Source of the DNA: Skeletonema tropicum
Lineage: Eukaryota > Bacillariophyta > Thalassiosirophyceae > Thalassiosirales > Thalassiosiraceae
DNA length: 64,000 bases
NCBI GenBank assembly: GCA_037178625.1
Contig: CM074127.1
Span: 1,674,001-1,738,000 of the forward strand
Direction: 5' to 3'
The position numbers and the translations under genes were made by a program. The notes beneath the pieces are model-generated. The model had not been told where the DNA came from. It was given only the letters and a program-made list of their open reading frames with translations, and searched no databases. Below are positions 18,776 to 29,415 of the stretch, one piece after another. Within the stretch, counting starts at the first letter, position 1, and every line of letters starts with the position of its first letter.

Positions 18776-21413
18776 TTAAGCAGAAGCATCCTTAAGGATC
18801 TGCTTGAAGGAGTAAGGGGCGAAGCGGATACCATCAGCTGAGAAGAACTTGTTCTGGAACTCAACCCAGTGAAGTCGCAATGCGTGAAGGAAACACTCGA
18901 GCACATCCATCATAAGCAACACACCAAAGGTAGTTCCAGCGAAGATTCCGTAACCGATGAAGGTGGCGAACCAGTTCATGTTAAGAGTAGACAACATAGC
19001 CTTTTCCCAGAACACGGTGGCAAGTTCGGAGTGAGCAAGAGAAAGGGCCCAGAGACGGAGGTAAGAAGCAGTGTTGGAAACCATACCAAGTACGAACTCA
19101 ATTGTTTCAATGGCCTGGTGGATGATGATTTCTCCCATTCCATGTTCTTCTTCCTCTTCCTCGTCGTCGTGAGCACTGTGGTGGTGGGCATCCATTTGCT
19201 TGGAGAGGAAGTAGGGCTTGGCGAGAAGAAGGACAGGAACGGAGACTCCTGCAATGAGAAGAAGGAAGTTCTGCATCTGAGCCTGGCCGTAATACATGGG
19301 TTCATCGACAGTTCCGGGAGCGAGGGCAATGTTGATGAGAGTCGTGATGAGGTTAGGTGGTTGGCAACCATCACCAGAACCACCAAAGTCGAGTGGGCAC
19401 TTGTCTTCAAGAGAATCATTGCCTTGACATTCGTATCCCCAAGGAGTGCAGGTACCATCTCCGCCACCGGCGCAATCAACCCATTCACCTTCGTAGTCAA
19501 GGCTACCCCATCCTTCATCATTGGGATCAAGGCATGTTGCGGAAAGCATCCTAGAGTTCCAGTTGATCGACCACTTCATAAAGATAAGGACAACCATGTA
19601 CATGAAGAGGGAGCATGCGAATGCAACCATAGGAATGAATTCGGTGCAAAAGTCCAACTTCTTTCCGAAGTAAATGTAGTTGATTCCCCTGAGGCAGGTT
19701 CCTCCAAACATCTGGAAGATACCGAAAATAACAGAAAGCTTCATCTTGAAAGAGTTGAAAAAGAGAAGCTCATTCGATGCAACATGCCACATAGGATCGA
19801 GACCGAAAGGATAGACAGATTCTCCGTCTCCAAATTGTCCTGTCATCTCAGCAACTTCACCCTCCTCAGGTTCATCACTGGAGAAGACCCAGCGGGAGCC
19901 GAAGAGGTTAAGACCAAGAGAGAAGCAATCGTTGTAGACAAGACCAGCGTAGACGGCAAAGAATCCCATCATTGCCATCATGTAACGACCAGTGTGCAAA
20001 CCTGCAGTCATTTCATCCAACTTGGCCTTTTCGTTCTTCTCCTCATTCCAAAGAAGGTAGAGACCAGCACAGAAGAGGAACGAACCGTGACCGATATCTC
20101 CATACATAACACCGAACAGGAAGGGGAATGTTGCAGCAGTGAAGAGAGCAGGGTTGGCCTCTCTATACCTGGGAATACCGTAGGTGTTAACAAATTCTTG
20201 GTACCCATAAGTGAACTTGTTGGTGGTAAAATGGGTAGGGGGGTGTTGGCCAGGGTTTTGGCACCTGGTCCACGTAGTTGGGCATGCTGTGATCCATGTC
20301 AACGTGGGCACGGTTCACGCTCATGCGGACGTCCTCAAAATGTTCAGAGATAACCCATCCCTCGCCACGAAGCATTCCACTAACATCAGCCTTGAACATG
20401 TTGAGGGTGTGGTAGACAGCCTTCTCACGGAGAACAATCCACGTCCAACGTTCGGTGTGTTGGGCGAGCATTTGGCAAAGACGGAAGCGAGTGTCTTGAT
20501 TCTTGAGGAGGACGGTGCGAGAATCCACAAGTTCCTGGGCGTTCTCAGTCAACATACGGTCAACAGCGGGGGCATCGTCCATATCGGGGAGAGAGTAACG
20601 GTGAGCGAAGAAAGCATCACAGATCTTCTTGAGCTTGGTCTCAATGGAGAGGGATTTGAAGAAGATAATGAAGACACACTTCTCAACCAAGGATCCAGTC
20701 TCGGGGTCGGTAATGGGCTGCTTGATGGGAGCAAATCTCACGTAGCAGTTACCACGGGTGGCACGGAAAATCATACGCTCAAAGCGCACCTTCTCCTCGG
20801 TGGACACCACACCAGTGATACTGGAGAAACGCATGTCCATGTCACGGGCCTCATCGTCATGGGCCCCAGCCAACAGACCCTCAGCAGAGCCTGGGCGGCC
20901 GGTGGATAATTCCGACACGGCAAGGCGGGGGGCATCCGTCATAAAAAAACGACGGGCCTTCTCGAGGACCTCCTGGAGCTCAACCTTCTCGTTGTACTCA
21001 CGGGTTAATTTTTCAGAGTAGGCATTAAGCTCACGGAGTTGGCTTTCATACCCATCGAGTTCAACCTCAAGAGACTCAAGGAGCTGAGTGCCCTTCTTGT
21101 CCCCTCCACCGGCGGTGATAGCACGTCCGGATCCAGAGGAAGACTCCAAAAAGGTGTCGATATCTCCGGCAGTGTCAAGCTTGAGGCCAAAATTATCACA
21201 CTCATTTCCAAAGAAGCGCAATTTACGCTCAAGCTCATCACAACGGCGGACGTAGGAGACGTAACGGCGTTGGAAGGGGGTGAGATCGGGGTTCAAATCA
21301 GTGAATTGAATTGCGGAAAGTTTGCCAAGATCGGCGAGGCAGTCATGAGCGGCATCTTCATTGACAATCAAGGAGATGTATTCCATATGCTCGGAGCGGA
21401 ACCACCGAGACAT
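18776..21413 (-). CDS. V-type H+-ATPase V0 subunit a, with one-base frame break
   Basis: Subunit a forms the proton half-channels of the vacuolar ATPase. The start MSRWFRSEHMEYISLIV and the cytoplasmic N-terminal domain with coiled coil are typical. The membrane half has NKFTYGYQEF, FPFLFGVMYGDIGHG, and ASYLRLWALSLAHSEL, which includes the Arg essential for proton transport, and ends FKQILKDASA. The coding frame changes at a run of six G (plus strand 20238-20243): N-terminal frame 20187-21413, C-terminal frame 18776-20311. Five G instead of six would keep one frame through the invariant PPTHFTTNKF region, for a protein of about 870 residues. The cause may be a base-call error, a recent mutation or a null allele. 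An intron there would remove invariant residues, so splicing is unlikely. Confidence 0.85.
20238..20243. other. Frameshift site in V-ATPase subunit a
   Basis: A run of six G on the plus strand (six C in the coding strand). The reading frame of the conserved protein shifts by one base exactly here; family conservation continues unbroken on both sides. Confidence 0.75.
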
Positions 21414-21951
21414 CTTTGTTGTTGTTTGTTACGCAGGGCAATGATATTGGCAAGTGCCGGCGATTTATGTGAACATTGCCCGTGTGAGTTGGGCGGGGCG
21501 GGTTGGTCATTGGAGCCGTTGCCCGAGAAAACGGAAGATAGATGGGAGTCCAGGAAAGAGTCACTCATAGCATGCTTGGCAGACTGTATGGATGTATTGC
21601 TTGCACGATTACGGGTAGCATGGGTGGATTCAACTCGCAACTGGATTCTTTAGCAAGCAAGATACTCTCTCTGTTTGATGGTTTCAGTGATCCGTCATTA
21701 CTTGTGGCAGTGTTGTTGCTGCTGCTGTTGTACTTCTAGACATATTATGAAGTGCTATACAGCTAGCTTATTTACCGTTGTATGGTATCTTCTGGAAGAC
21801 TTCTTCTCGATCACTATCTGTTGTCAAAATTAACTTTGCGGAACGTAAAAACGCTGATGAGGAGTACTAGGGTTGCCTGCAATGCCTCTCTGAGAGGAGT
21901 AATAGAGCTAAGTAAACGCACATTGCTAAAGTCTCTTCCATCGTCTATCAT
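21414..21951. other. Intergenic region, nothing recognised
   Basis: This 538-base spacer holds the upstream region of the V-ATPase gene and the 3' side of the next gene. No RNA gene or repeat was seen. Confidence 0.45.
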
Positions 21952-23082
21952 TCACTTTATGTACTTTGATACTCCTTCATTTAACACAGCATTCCAATAG
22001 TTGAATCCATACTGCAGTCCCACTTCCATCGGAACTGTGTTCAACAGCCGTACATCCTGCTTCGTCACAACAACAGGCCAAGTTGGAACAACCATGCCTG
22101 TTTTCTCATCCTTTGCAAGCCTCCATATCAACTGCAGAATGTTATTCCTTTCTGAATTCTCTAAGTATTGTTCCTCGTCGGAGTCAGGGTCGAATGCAAG
22201 GTCATTGGCATAGATCCCTAAAGATGTAGGAGAATACTTATCTTCTTCCTTTACATCAGGAATGAATATACGAGACGTGAAATCTTTGTCAGCTTTGATA
22301 GACACGCTGCCCGTTTCAGTAGAGATTTCTACAGAATGCCCAAAGAGTAAATTGCTTGTATCAGTATTCCCTTCTTCGCATCTTTCCTGGTAAACGGTCC
22401 ATAATGCATCGCTCAAAGTCATTAATTGCCTATTGTAAAAGACAGCCGTCATATCTGCGGCGCTTTCGCCAGAAAATAAGAATCCAACACTTTTATCGCC
22501 ATCCTCTTCAGCTTCATCAGCAAAATATCCTCTTGCATAACCACATATCGGAGTCCCTTTCATATGAATTGTAAGTAATTATGAGGAACTTGCAGCGTTG
22601 CAATCTATACTTCCGACTGAGCTAAACAAATACTTACCTTGAGGTATAATGATCTCTTCCACTGCACCTATGTCCTCGCTATCATCGTCAATGTCATCAT
22701 AGATGCATAAAAACAATCCCCTTCCCTGGTGCAACAAGAGAAGGTGCAACTAGAACCTGTAGAGAAAGTTCACCTGATAACAAAAGAACATTGAAAAAAT
22801 ACATCGTAGGGTATGAGTACTCCGAAATGAAAAATGAGCCAAGAACCATCACAAAGGCACAAGTCAAACACCCCGCACTCACTTGCCTACGACAATTCCA
22901 CCCTCCATGTCTCCGAAGCTTCCTACCGGCCCAACGTATGGCTCGATATCATCTCCTACACCCTTTAAAGGCTGAATGTGATTAGAGTGTAGTAGTGGCA
23001 CGAGACGACGAGAAAGAAAGGCGTGTACATCGGTTTGATGGAAAGGAAGAGCAAGCAGTACAGCAGTAAGTTCCCAACGCAT
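21952..23082 (-). CDS. Plastid-targeted protein, possibly SET-like
   Basis: Predicted exons on the minus strand: 22891-23082, 22638-22725, 21952-22556, giving 294 residues. The second intron is clear (GTAAGT donor at 22637, acceptor at 22557). The first is less so: the frame closes with a donor GTAGGC at 22890 and acceptor CACCAG at 22726. A better donor GTGAGT lies 5 bases downstream but breaks the frame. The N-terminus is a signal peptide ending VHA|FLSRR, a plastid signature. Residues around GRGLFLCIYDDI and PQGTPICGYARGYF resemble the opening strands of SET methyltransferase domains (GRGLF... then GT.IC.Y). The C-terminus has PTWPVVVTKQDV and PMEVGLQYGFNYW. I do not know a named family for it; the SET link is a weak inference. 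Confidence 0.55.
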
Positions 23083-23554
23083 ATTGACTGTAATCGTGTG
23101 AGGAAACTTTTCCTAGATCTAACAGCGGCCAATTTCCCAATGGGCTCCAAAAGTGATGAGGAGATTGGACTACTCTTGTGCTGTCCTCGCTGCTGACAGA
23201 TGTGATGGGTGGGGAATTTGGAGAGAGGCTCTGGCTCTTGAGGATTTTTTATTTCGCCAGCATTCTACGTTGGAATTAGTAATGAATATCCGGCCCTCAT
23301 CTTCTTCTTTTTGATCTTGCCTCTTTCGTCGTGTACTTCAGTTTACCTGTGCTATTTACCCATGCTACCGCTACGATAATCGTTGATGTATGTGTCAAAT
23401 TTGGGATCCAGAAGGATGCAGCAAGTTGTTTCGCACGATATACCTCAAGTGTATCTCTCCGGTTGATATGAAAATTGTATTCTATGTAAATAAGTAGTTA
23501 TAGACAACCTATGATTTTCTCTGAACACATGTGAAAGCATATCATATACGTCTT
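23083..23554. other. Intergenic region, nothing recognised
   Basis: Spacer of 472 bases between two minus-strand genes. It is AT-rich with no feature that I can support. Confidence 0.4.
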
Positions 23555-24308
23555 TTACGACAGAAATCCGATCTCTAAAAGCTTGACCACCTTCTCCTTC
23601 GTCAGTTTAGATGGTTTCCCTTGTGTCCAGTTATTGTATATACTCGTTTCTTGGTAGCTCGGCCCCAAGAATCAAATTCAGCATGACAGTGGCCATTAGC
23701 CTCTTTGAACCGCTTTTGAGCAACAAAGGCTCTTCCCGTGATACCTTCTTTTTTGGACATCCGACTCCATTTGAAACCAGCCTTATTGAGCTTATCAATC
23801 CTATTTGACTCGGCCGGGACTGCTTCTTCTTCTCCCACTTCTTGTATTCTTCTCGTTGCTTGCCCATCCACTTTTGTTACCACCTCCTCGCGAAGTTGTA
23901 ACATTGCAATGGCCAGTTCACGTTTATACTTCATCAATGCTTGAAACACACGTTCCGTGCATCATCCTTTCTATCTTTGCGATTGAATGAATCTCATTCT
24001 TCATGAACTTGGGAGGATCCCCCTTTTCTCCTCGTGAACATTTCTTTCGTATTTCTGAGAAAAGAGAATTACTCCGACCAGCTATACTTACAAGAGCCCC
24101 CCGCCTGATGCTCCACATAAAATGCAAAAAAATGCTCTCAACGAAGACAAAGACGCCTCACCCTCAAAGACGCATACATTCGCATATCACAGTGTCTACT
24201 ACTTACTTGCAACTTGGAACTAGCTTCCGTTTCGAATGCATCATCAGCGTCCAATCCACCGATAGCTTCGTCGTCTTCTTGCCACTCAACTAATTGAGTA
24301 TTCTTCAT
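23555..24308 (-). pseudogene. Decayed helicase-associated-domain gene
   Basis: On the minus strand an ATG at 24308 opens a clean 34-codon exon (MKNTQLVEWQEDDEAIGG) ending with a GTAAGT donor at 24206. Downstream, pieces of helicase-associated domains follow: RVFQALMKYKRELA, IDKLNKAGFKWSRM, then FKEANGHCHAEF, WGRATKKRVYT. The last helix (LTKEKVVKLLEIGFLS) is in a shifted frame after a stop in NHLN. I could not find acceptors that join exon 1 in frame to the domain. Either the gene is dead or it has introns that I failed to resolve. It resembles the HA-domain gene at 11537-12187. Confidence 0.5.
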
Positions 24309-24381
24309 TTTGCAGGAACTGTTTCACCTACATCGCATCCTGCGCTCACTTCATTTTTGAATCCAACACATAACATATAAT

Positions 24382-24531
24382 ATGTCGCCCTACAGCAACA
24401 TGGAATCGGGCAGCTCTGGATCCTCCAACGGAACGGCAACACGCCGAGTAAGTGCTAGTTCACGTGGGTCATCTCCCCATACAACAAAAAATGGACCGAA
24501 CAAGACACGTCGAAAAAATTGGCGTCATTGA
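24382..24531 (+). other. Overlapping upstream reading frame before the GT49 gene
   Basis: An ATG at 24382 opens a 49-codon frame (MSPYSNMESGSSGSSNG...) that ends at 24531, overlapping the start of the glycosyltransferase frame at 24491 by 41 bases. It also contains GTAAGT at 24447. It is either a translation-repressing upstream frame or part of a spliced leader exon; no suitable acceptor is seen. Confidence 0.45.
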
Positions 24532-26113
24532 TAGCCCATTGAGAAAGATAAGAAGGGGCAACAACAACAGAGATCTAATTTCGCTCTCAATAATACGATT
24601 AGTTCTGGCATTTTTGATACTCATATGGTTTGGAGTCATGGTCAAGTTAATTTCCAATCTCTCTACATCGTCTTCATCGTCAACATCATCACCATCATCA
24701 TCTCAAAACAACATGTCAGCAGAGCAGCAATCTGCAGCGATGCAACAGCTCAGCGAAAAATGGAAAAACGTGCGTTTCAATAAAGATGGTACTATTAAAA
24801 CTGTTCGCGGGGCAAAGGATTCCAATAAAAAGAAGAAGGAGAAGAAGCAACCAAAAAAGGAAGAAGAACCAAAGCCTCAACCCATCGCATCAATCTTCGA
24901 ATTATCCTTGTTGGGGAATACTTCCCCGAGTGACTTTCGACTTACCACACCCAATGCACCGTCTTGCTCGGAACCGATTGATGCGGATGATGTTTCCTTC
25001 ACGCTGGTTTCTCAGTTGTCGCAAGATCGGATATGGATGCTGCCGTATCATTGTAAGCGGTGGGGAGATAATCCCATGTCCGTGGTCATTTTTACTGATG
25101 AGGATGCTGCGGTGGTAAAAGACAAATTGGTTAGTGAGGGGTGCTCGGAAGAACATTTGACTATTCAAACTGTCAGTAAGACGAGGTATGATCCTCAGGG
25201 GACGGATTATCCAGTAAATGTTCTTCGGAACCTTGCCTTTTCCAAGGTGAAAACTACTCATCTTGTCTATGCGGATGTTGACTTTTGGCCAAGTGAGAGT
25301 CTACACTCCATTCTTAACATTCAGAGTGTGAAGGAAAGAATGGCATCGGATGCAAAGTTGGCCACTGTCGTCCCTGTGTTTCAAATGAACCGTCGGTGTA
25401 GAGCCTATAAAGATTGTCGTGATGATAACATTCCATTTATGCCCAAGCGGAAGGATGAGTTGATTCAGTTAATCAAGAAGAGGGAGGCAAGTACGTTTGA
25501 CCCAACTAATGAGGGAGGGCACGGCAGTACAAGATATATTAAGTGGAGAGATCAGGAGGAGGGGTCTTATTTGGATTTGCCCTGTATTAGGAGTAATCGA
25601 TACGAACCATACTTGGCAATACGATACTGCAGCGAGTTACCACCATTCCAAGAAGGGTTCTCGGGATATGGAAAGAACAAAATGACATGGGCCATGCAGC
25701 TTCGACGAAGTGGATACCAGTTCTCACAATTGGGTGAGGCCTTCCTGGTTCATTATCCACACTTGGACTCGAAATCACGATTGGAGTGGAATAAGAAACC
25801 GAAGGAGCTACAAAAGGTAGATAGCACTTTGGTCGTTGACGTGCTGGAGAGTGACAAGGGTAACAATATCGACTTACTGAGTTACAAACGTGCACGTGTT
25901 GATGCCTTGTTTTTGGACTACAAGGATTGGCTGCACGACAATGTTAAGGACAAAGAAAGGGTGCCAATGTGTGACAACGCTTTGAATGATGATGTTCGTT
26001 TGTGGATCCATAGAGATAATTCTGAAGATGAGTCGGAAGACAATGAATCGGAAGACAATGATGACGGCAGTGATGCTGTCGAGGTCAATGAGGAGCTTGG
26101 TGCCCAAGAATAG
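24491..26113 (+). CDS. LARGE/B4GAT1-type glycosyltransferase (GT49)
   Basis: 540 residues from the ATG at 24491. It is a type II Golgi protein: short basic cytoplasmic end, one membrane anchor near residues 30-55 (LSIIRLVLAFLILIWFGVMV), a Ser-rich and Lys-rich stem, then the catalytic domain. GT49 marks are YPVNVLRNLAF, the metal-binding DxD in YADVDFWPS (near residue 263), and PPFQEGFSGYGKNKMTWAMQ followed by FLVHYPHLDSK, close to the block FRGYGKNK...FIVHLPH of the animal enzymes. In animals, GT49 adds glucuronic acid beta1,4 to xylose on dystroglycan. The acceptor in a diatom is unknown; cell-wall or secreted glycans are a guess. The C-terminus is acidic. Only the GT49 domain is present, as in B4GAT1; LARGE also has a GT8 domain. 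Confidence 0.85.
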   Translation: MDRTRHVEKIGVIDSPLRKIRRGNNNRDLISLSIIRLVLAFLILIWFGVMVKLISNLSTSSSSSTSSPSSSQNNMSAEQQSAAMQQLSEKWKNVRFNKDGTIKTVRGAKDSNKKKKEKKQPKKEEEPKPQPIASIFELSLLGNTSPSDFRLTTPNAPSCSEPIDADDVSFTLVSQLSQDRIWMLPYHCKRWGDNPMSVVIFTDEDAAVVKDKLVSEGCSEEHLTIQTVSKTRYDPQGTDYPVNVLRNLAFSKVKTTHLVYADVDFWPSESLHSILNIQSVKERMASDAKLATVVPVFQMNRRCRAYKDCRDDNIPFMPKRKDELIQLIKKREASTFDPTNEGGHGSTRYIKWRDQEEGSYLDLPCIRSNRYEPYLAIRYCSELPPFQEGFSGYGKNKMTWAMQLRRSGYQFSQLGEAFLVHYPHLDSKSRLEWNKKPKELQKVDSTLVVDVLESDKGNNIDLLSYKRARVDALFLDYKDWLHDNVKDKERVPMCDNALNDDVRLWIHRDNSEDESEDNESEDNDDGSDAVEVNEELGAQE

Positions 26114-26170
26114 GTTCATTTTGTAAGATTGTACATATTTATCTTAATGCACGCTTGATCAGAAGTATTT

Positions 26171-28104
26171 TTAAGAGAACCCTACCCCTACATTGCTTCT
26201 GTGGCTTAGTCTATTGAGGCATGATCCCCTCCGGCTATTGAATGTCTTTCGTTTTCCTTTGATTGTCCGTGGCATTTTGGCGTGATTGATATTCTCTCTG
26301 TGGAGGGGCTTTAGACATGACGATTCTTCGTCACCATCATCTCCACTTTCATCACTAGAATAGTCCACAAGCCGTGGAGGATTGATTTGCAGACCCGATT
26401 GAGTGCTTCTGACACAATTTCTAAGATGCATGCTAGCTCTGTTTGGATGTCGCATTTCCCTCATCTTGAGATATTCCGATATGATTGCAATAGTCTTCTC
26501 TTCGATGATCCCCAGATAAGGAAGGATATTTTCTGTTGTTACTGTAACTTCTCCCTCTTGCGAGTCTACTTTACAATCCAGTCGCATCATGAGAAGCTGG
26601 ACAAAAATGTTTGTTAGGTGAAAGCACATGAATTGCATGATTCACCTTAATACAACTGCTACCAAACATACTCACCTTTATCTCATCCTTGACTCGATCC
26701 AGGGTCTTCGTATGATCGTCAACTTTGGTTTCATACATGGCAGTTTGTTCCTCTGTCGTCTTGATTCTATTCTCAATCTTGAGTATTTCATCATTTTGTT
26801 CAATGCTGCTTGCATTGGCTTCTTCGTATTGAGCCTTCTCCTCTTGGAGCGCCTGGATGTCATCCTCTAATCTCTCAATTTCGCCTGCCTGCTCACTGAG
26901 ATAGCTAAACAAAGAGAAGTTCTGCTCTTCATTCTTGATGAACACTTTCACCAGCTCATCTACATCTGAAATACCTGTCGCAACTGATATCTGATGAAAG
27001 GCATCTTGAAAGTTTTCCAGCCTCTCTTTCCTTTGTTGGGCACACTCCTTTTCAGCATTAGCTATTTCAACCGCGCGTTCTGCCTCTTCTCGCTCGGCTT
27101 CCTTCCTCTCCTCCTCTTCCGGATCGATGTTTGCTATCATTTGTTGCCTTGTAGAGCTGAGCAGCTGCTCGTTGATATTCTCCAGCTCGTCGATGAGCTC
27201 GGTTAGCTGCTCGTGGTAGGCATCCTCTTCCTTGCGATTAGCCTGTTCGAGAGCTGCCATCTCAAGCTGTGCTCTGTCACGCTGCTCATATGCTTGATTA
27301 GATTGTTCAATGACCAATGCCATTTGTCTTGTTTGCTCTTTCAAGTCCTGTCAAGTATCATAGGTGCAAGTGTGAGAGAGTGGAGTCAAGGAGAGAAATG
27401 CTATTACAAGGAAAGCCAGCAGTAAGTATTACATCTCACATTTTCAAGCTTCTTGTATACCTTCTCAAACGTCACTCTGTCTCCTCTGAGACCATCAATT
27501 TCCTTTCTCAATATCTTGTTTCGTGACACGCACTTGTTGAATTTGACAAGAGCTTGATCGAGTTTGCTCTCGAGCATGCGACTTTGTTTCTCCAAGAGGC
27601 GTGTCTTGTTAGCTGCTGCATTCACGCCTCCCATCTGTTTATGTCGCTTCCAAATTTCATCACGTAGCGTTCCAACATCTTTTTCCGTAGCAGCAGCCTT
27701 TGCCTTCTCAGCCTCCACAAGACACGTATATTTATCTAATTCCTGGTATAATTTATCCAGCTGAGACTGTTCAAAGAATTGATTGGACGCGTCATGCTAC
27801 GAGTTTGTAGCCTTGCCACATCTGTCTTGAGTGTCTCGTTTTCTGCCCTCAGCTTGTTCAGAGTCGTTTGTTGTCTGCGTAGGACCTGCGAGTGATGGAC
27901 GGGTTAGAGGGGATACAATGATCGAAATCATTCTTAAAAAAGAATTAAGAGTTTCATAGAAAATCTTCTCACCAACTCGCTTTCGTTCGCAAAGGCATTT
28001 CGATTGACTTGCATGTGTTTGTACTCATTTTGGAGAACTTGGAGGTCCTTTCCTCCTCCTCCTCCGTCCTTTCCATTCGTTCGACGCATTTTGCTTGCAC
28101 TCAT
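26171..28104 (-). CDS. Outer dynein arm docking complex subunit (ODA1/CCDC63/CCDC114-like), with one-base frame break
   Basis: Predicted exons on the minus strand: 27973-28104, 27440-27885, 26676-27347, 26171-26596; all introns are GT-AG. About 558 residues, mostly coiled coil, near the 552 of Chlamydomonas ODA1. Family marks are the start LQVLQNEYKHMQVNRNAFANES followed by a long helix RRQQTTLNKLRAENETLK, and, late in the protein, TENILPYLGIIEEKTIAII, which matches the conserved ..N...YLG.IE.R... block. The protein docks outer dynein arms on axonemal doublets. Exon 2 needs one extra base near 27780-27790 (at MTRP/NQFFEQSQLDKLY) to keep one frame; its length, 446, becomes a multiple of three with that base, and its borders are then in phase. 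Error or mutation cannot be told apart. The C-terminus is basic with acidic SSDESGDDGDEESS. Confidence 0.75.
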
Positions 28105-28269
28105 TACTACTTCTTTGTTATTATTTAGTTTCGAGTTCTTTGCTCTCTCAATTCTTTCTTATGATATTTTTTGAAAATTTGACTCCTGCACGAGATACTT
28201 CCTCTTCATTTTCATTTTGAGCTACTGAAGCCACCTGCTTTGATTTGAAACACATTTACAGCGACTATT

Positions 28270-29088
28270 CTACTGCAGTCTCCTAATACCTCTAGTTTTG
28301 TTCAATCTTGGACGGTCGTAGATGTTGTTATTCATGTTCTCCAATCCATCTATGAGGTAGGCCCATCTATATGCATGAGCAACATCGTACGCAATGCTGG
28401 CCTTGTTTGGGATCCTTAGGGGATATGGGCGTCACGTTGTGTTGTGAGAGACTTGATTGTCTCGAAACCAAACAGCATCTCCAGGTTGCAAAATCTTGTC
28501 CTGTCTCTTGCTCGCCTCGAATATCCTCATGGAGCGCGCCTCATCTGCACCATCCGTATGAATCCCCTGTTCGGTGACATCGCCATTCTTGCGTTCTTCG
28601 CGGATGGTTTGGATCTGGATTAGCTTGATAGTTCCAGGCGTGTGATTGAATTTGCGCTTGTACATTTCGAGCAACTTGACCATAGGGGCCGAAGTAATGA
28701 CCTCAGCAGACAAGAGTTTGTGTATCGCCTGTTTCCGCCATGTAAGGGGTTCCCATTATATGATCTGGATTTGAGTTTTGCGAGAGCTTGCGAAATGTTC
28801 CTGTGTCGTCGAGCATCACGTAGCAGATGCTTTTGATTCTTGATTGGACTGAAGGACAGGGCCCAAAGGTTGCGAGAGACGGAAGCCGCTTCGCTTGGAG
28901 CCAAAGCCTCTCGAGTGAGCCAGTGGGTTTCCTCCTTCTTACTCTCTCGTCTAAGAAGATCGATTTCAGTCGGCATGTCGATTGCCTTCACCCTCATGCT
29001 TGTGGTCGTCAACTACCTTGCTTACACGAATCATGATTTGATCATTAATAGTGACCTTTGACTCTGTGTTGATAGCATTATCTGTCAT
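28270..29088 (-). pseudogene. Possible decayed 2OG-Fe(II) oxygenase-like gene
   Basis: On the minus strand an ATG at 29088 opens a short frame ending at a GTAAGC donor. Downstream frames are broken. The best block, about 28432-28710, reads APMVKLLEMYKRKFNH, EQGIHTDGADEA and LQPGDAVWFRDNQVSHNTT. An H-x-D-G-x-D motif followed later by a ..D..V.H.T segment resembles the 2OG-Fe dioxygenase family (PF10014). After SHNTT there is an in-frame TGA and then about 60 more open codons. Frame changes and the stop suggest a dead gene, but unrecognised introns could explain part of this. The family call is weak. Confidence 0.35.
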
Positions 29089-29415
29089 AATGCTCCCTTG
29101 GTTGAAGAAAGACCAAAATTCTAGCAAGTGGCTTCAGGCACTGTGCTTTCAACGTTTGAGATCTTTTAACTCCTGTAACCCGGTAGTCCTTTAATATCCA
29201 TCAGTCTTTAGAGAGATAGTGTCTACTAATTTTCGAGTTCAGACCTGGGTATGCAAAATTCATTTCTCATCTTTCCATTTCCAGCATTTAGTCAAGGCAC
29301 GTGCATTATTGCATATGGATATGGATATGGGCCTCCATGACTAAGTTGTGCTATGTAAGTGCTATATAATCTATACATTTACAAAGCATAGTTTACAATC
29401 AACATATTTCTCAAG
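29089..29415. other. Intergenic region, nothing recognised
   Basis: About 330 bases between two minus-strand genes; no feature was seen. Confidence 0.4.

Noticed and set aside
20195..20260. A 49-bp intron to explain the V-ATPase frame change (GTGCC...AACAAG)
   Set aside because: It would repair the frame but remove the invariant PPT...TNK residues; a one-base indel in a homopolymer is simpler.
18869..20353. A 494-codon open frame on the plus strand opposite the V-ATPase gene
   Set aside because: It is antisense to well conserved coding sequence, reads as charged low-quality sequence and has no domain; a codon-bias shadow.
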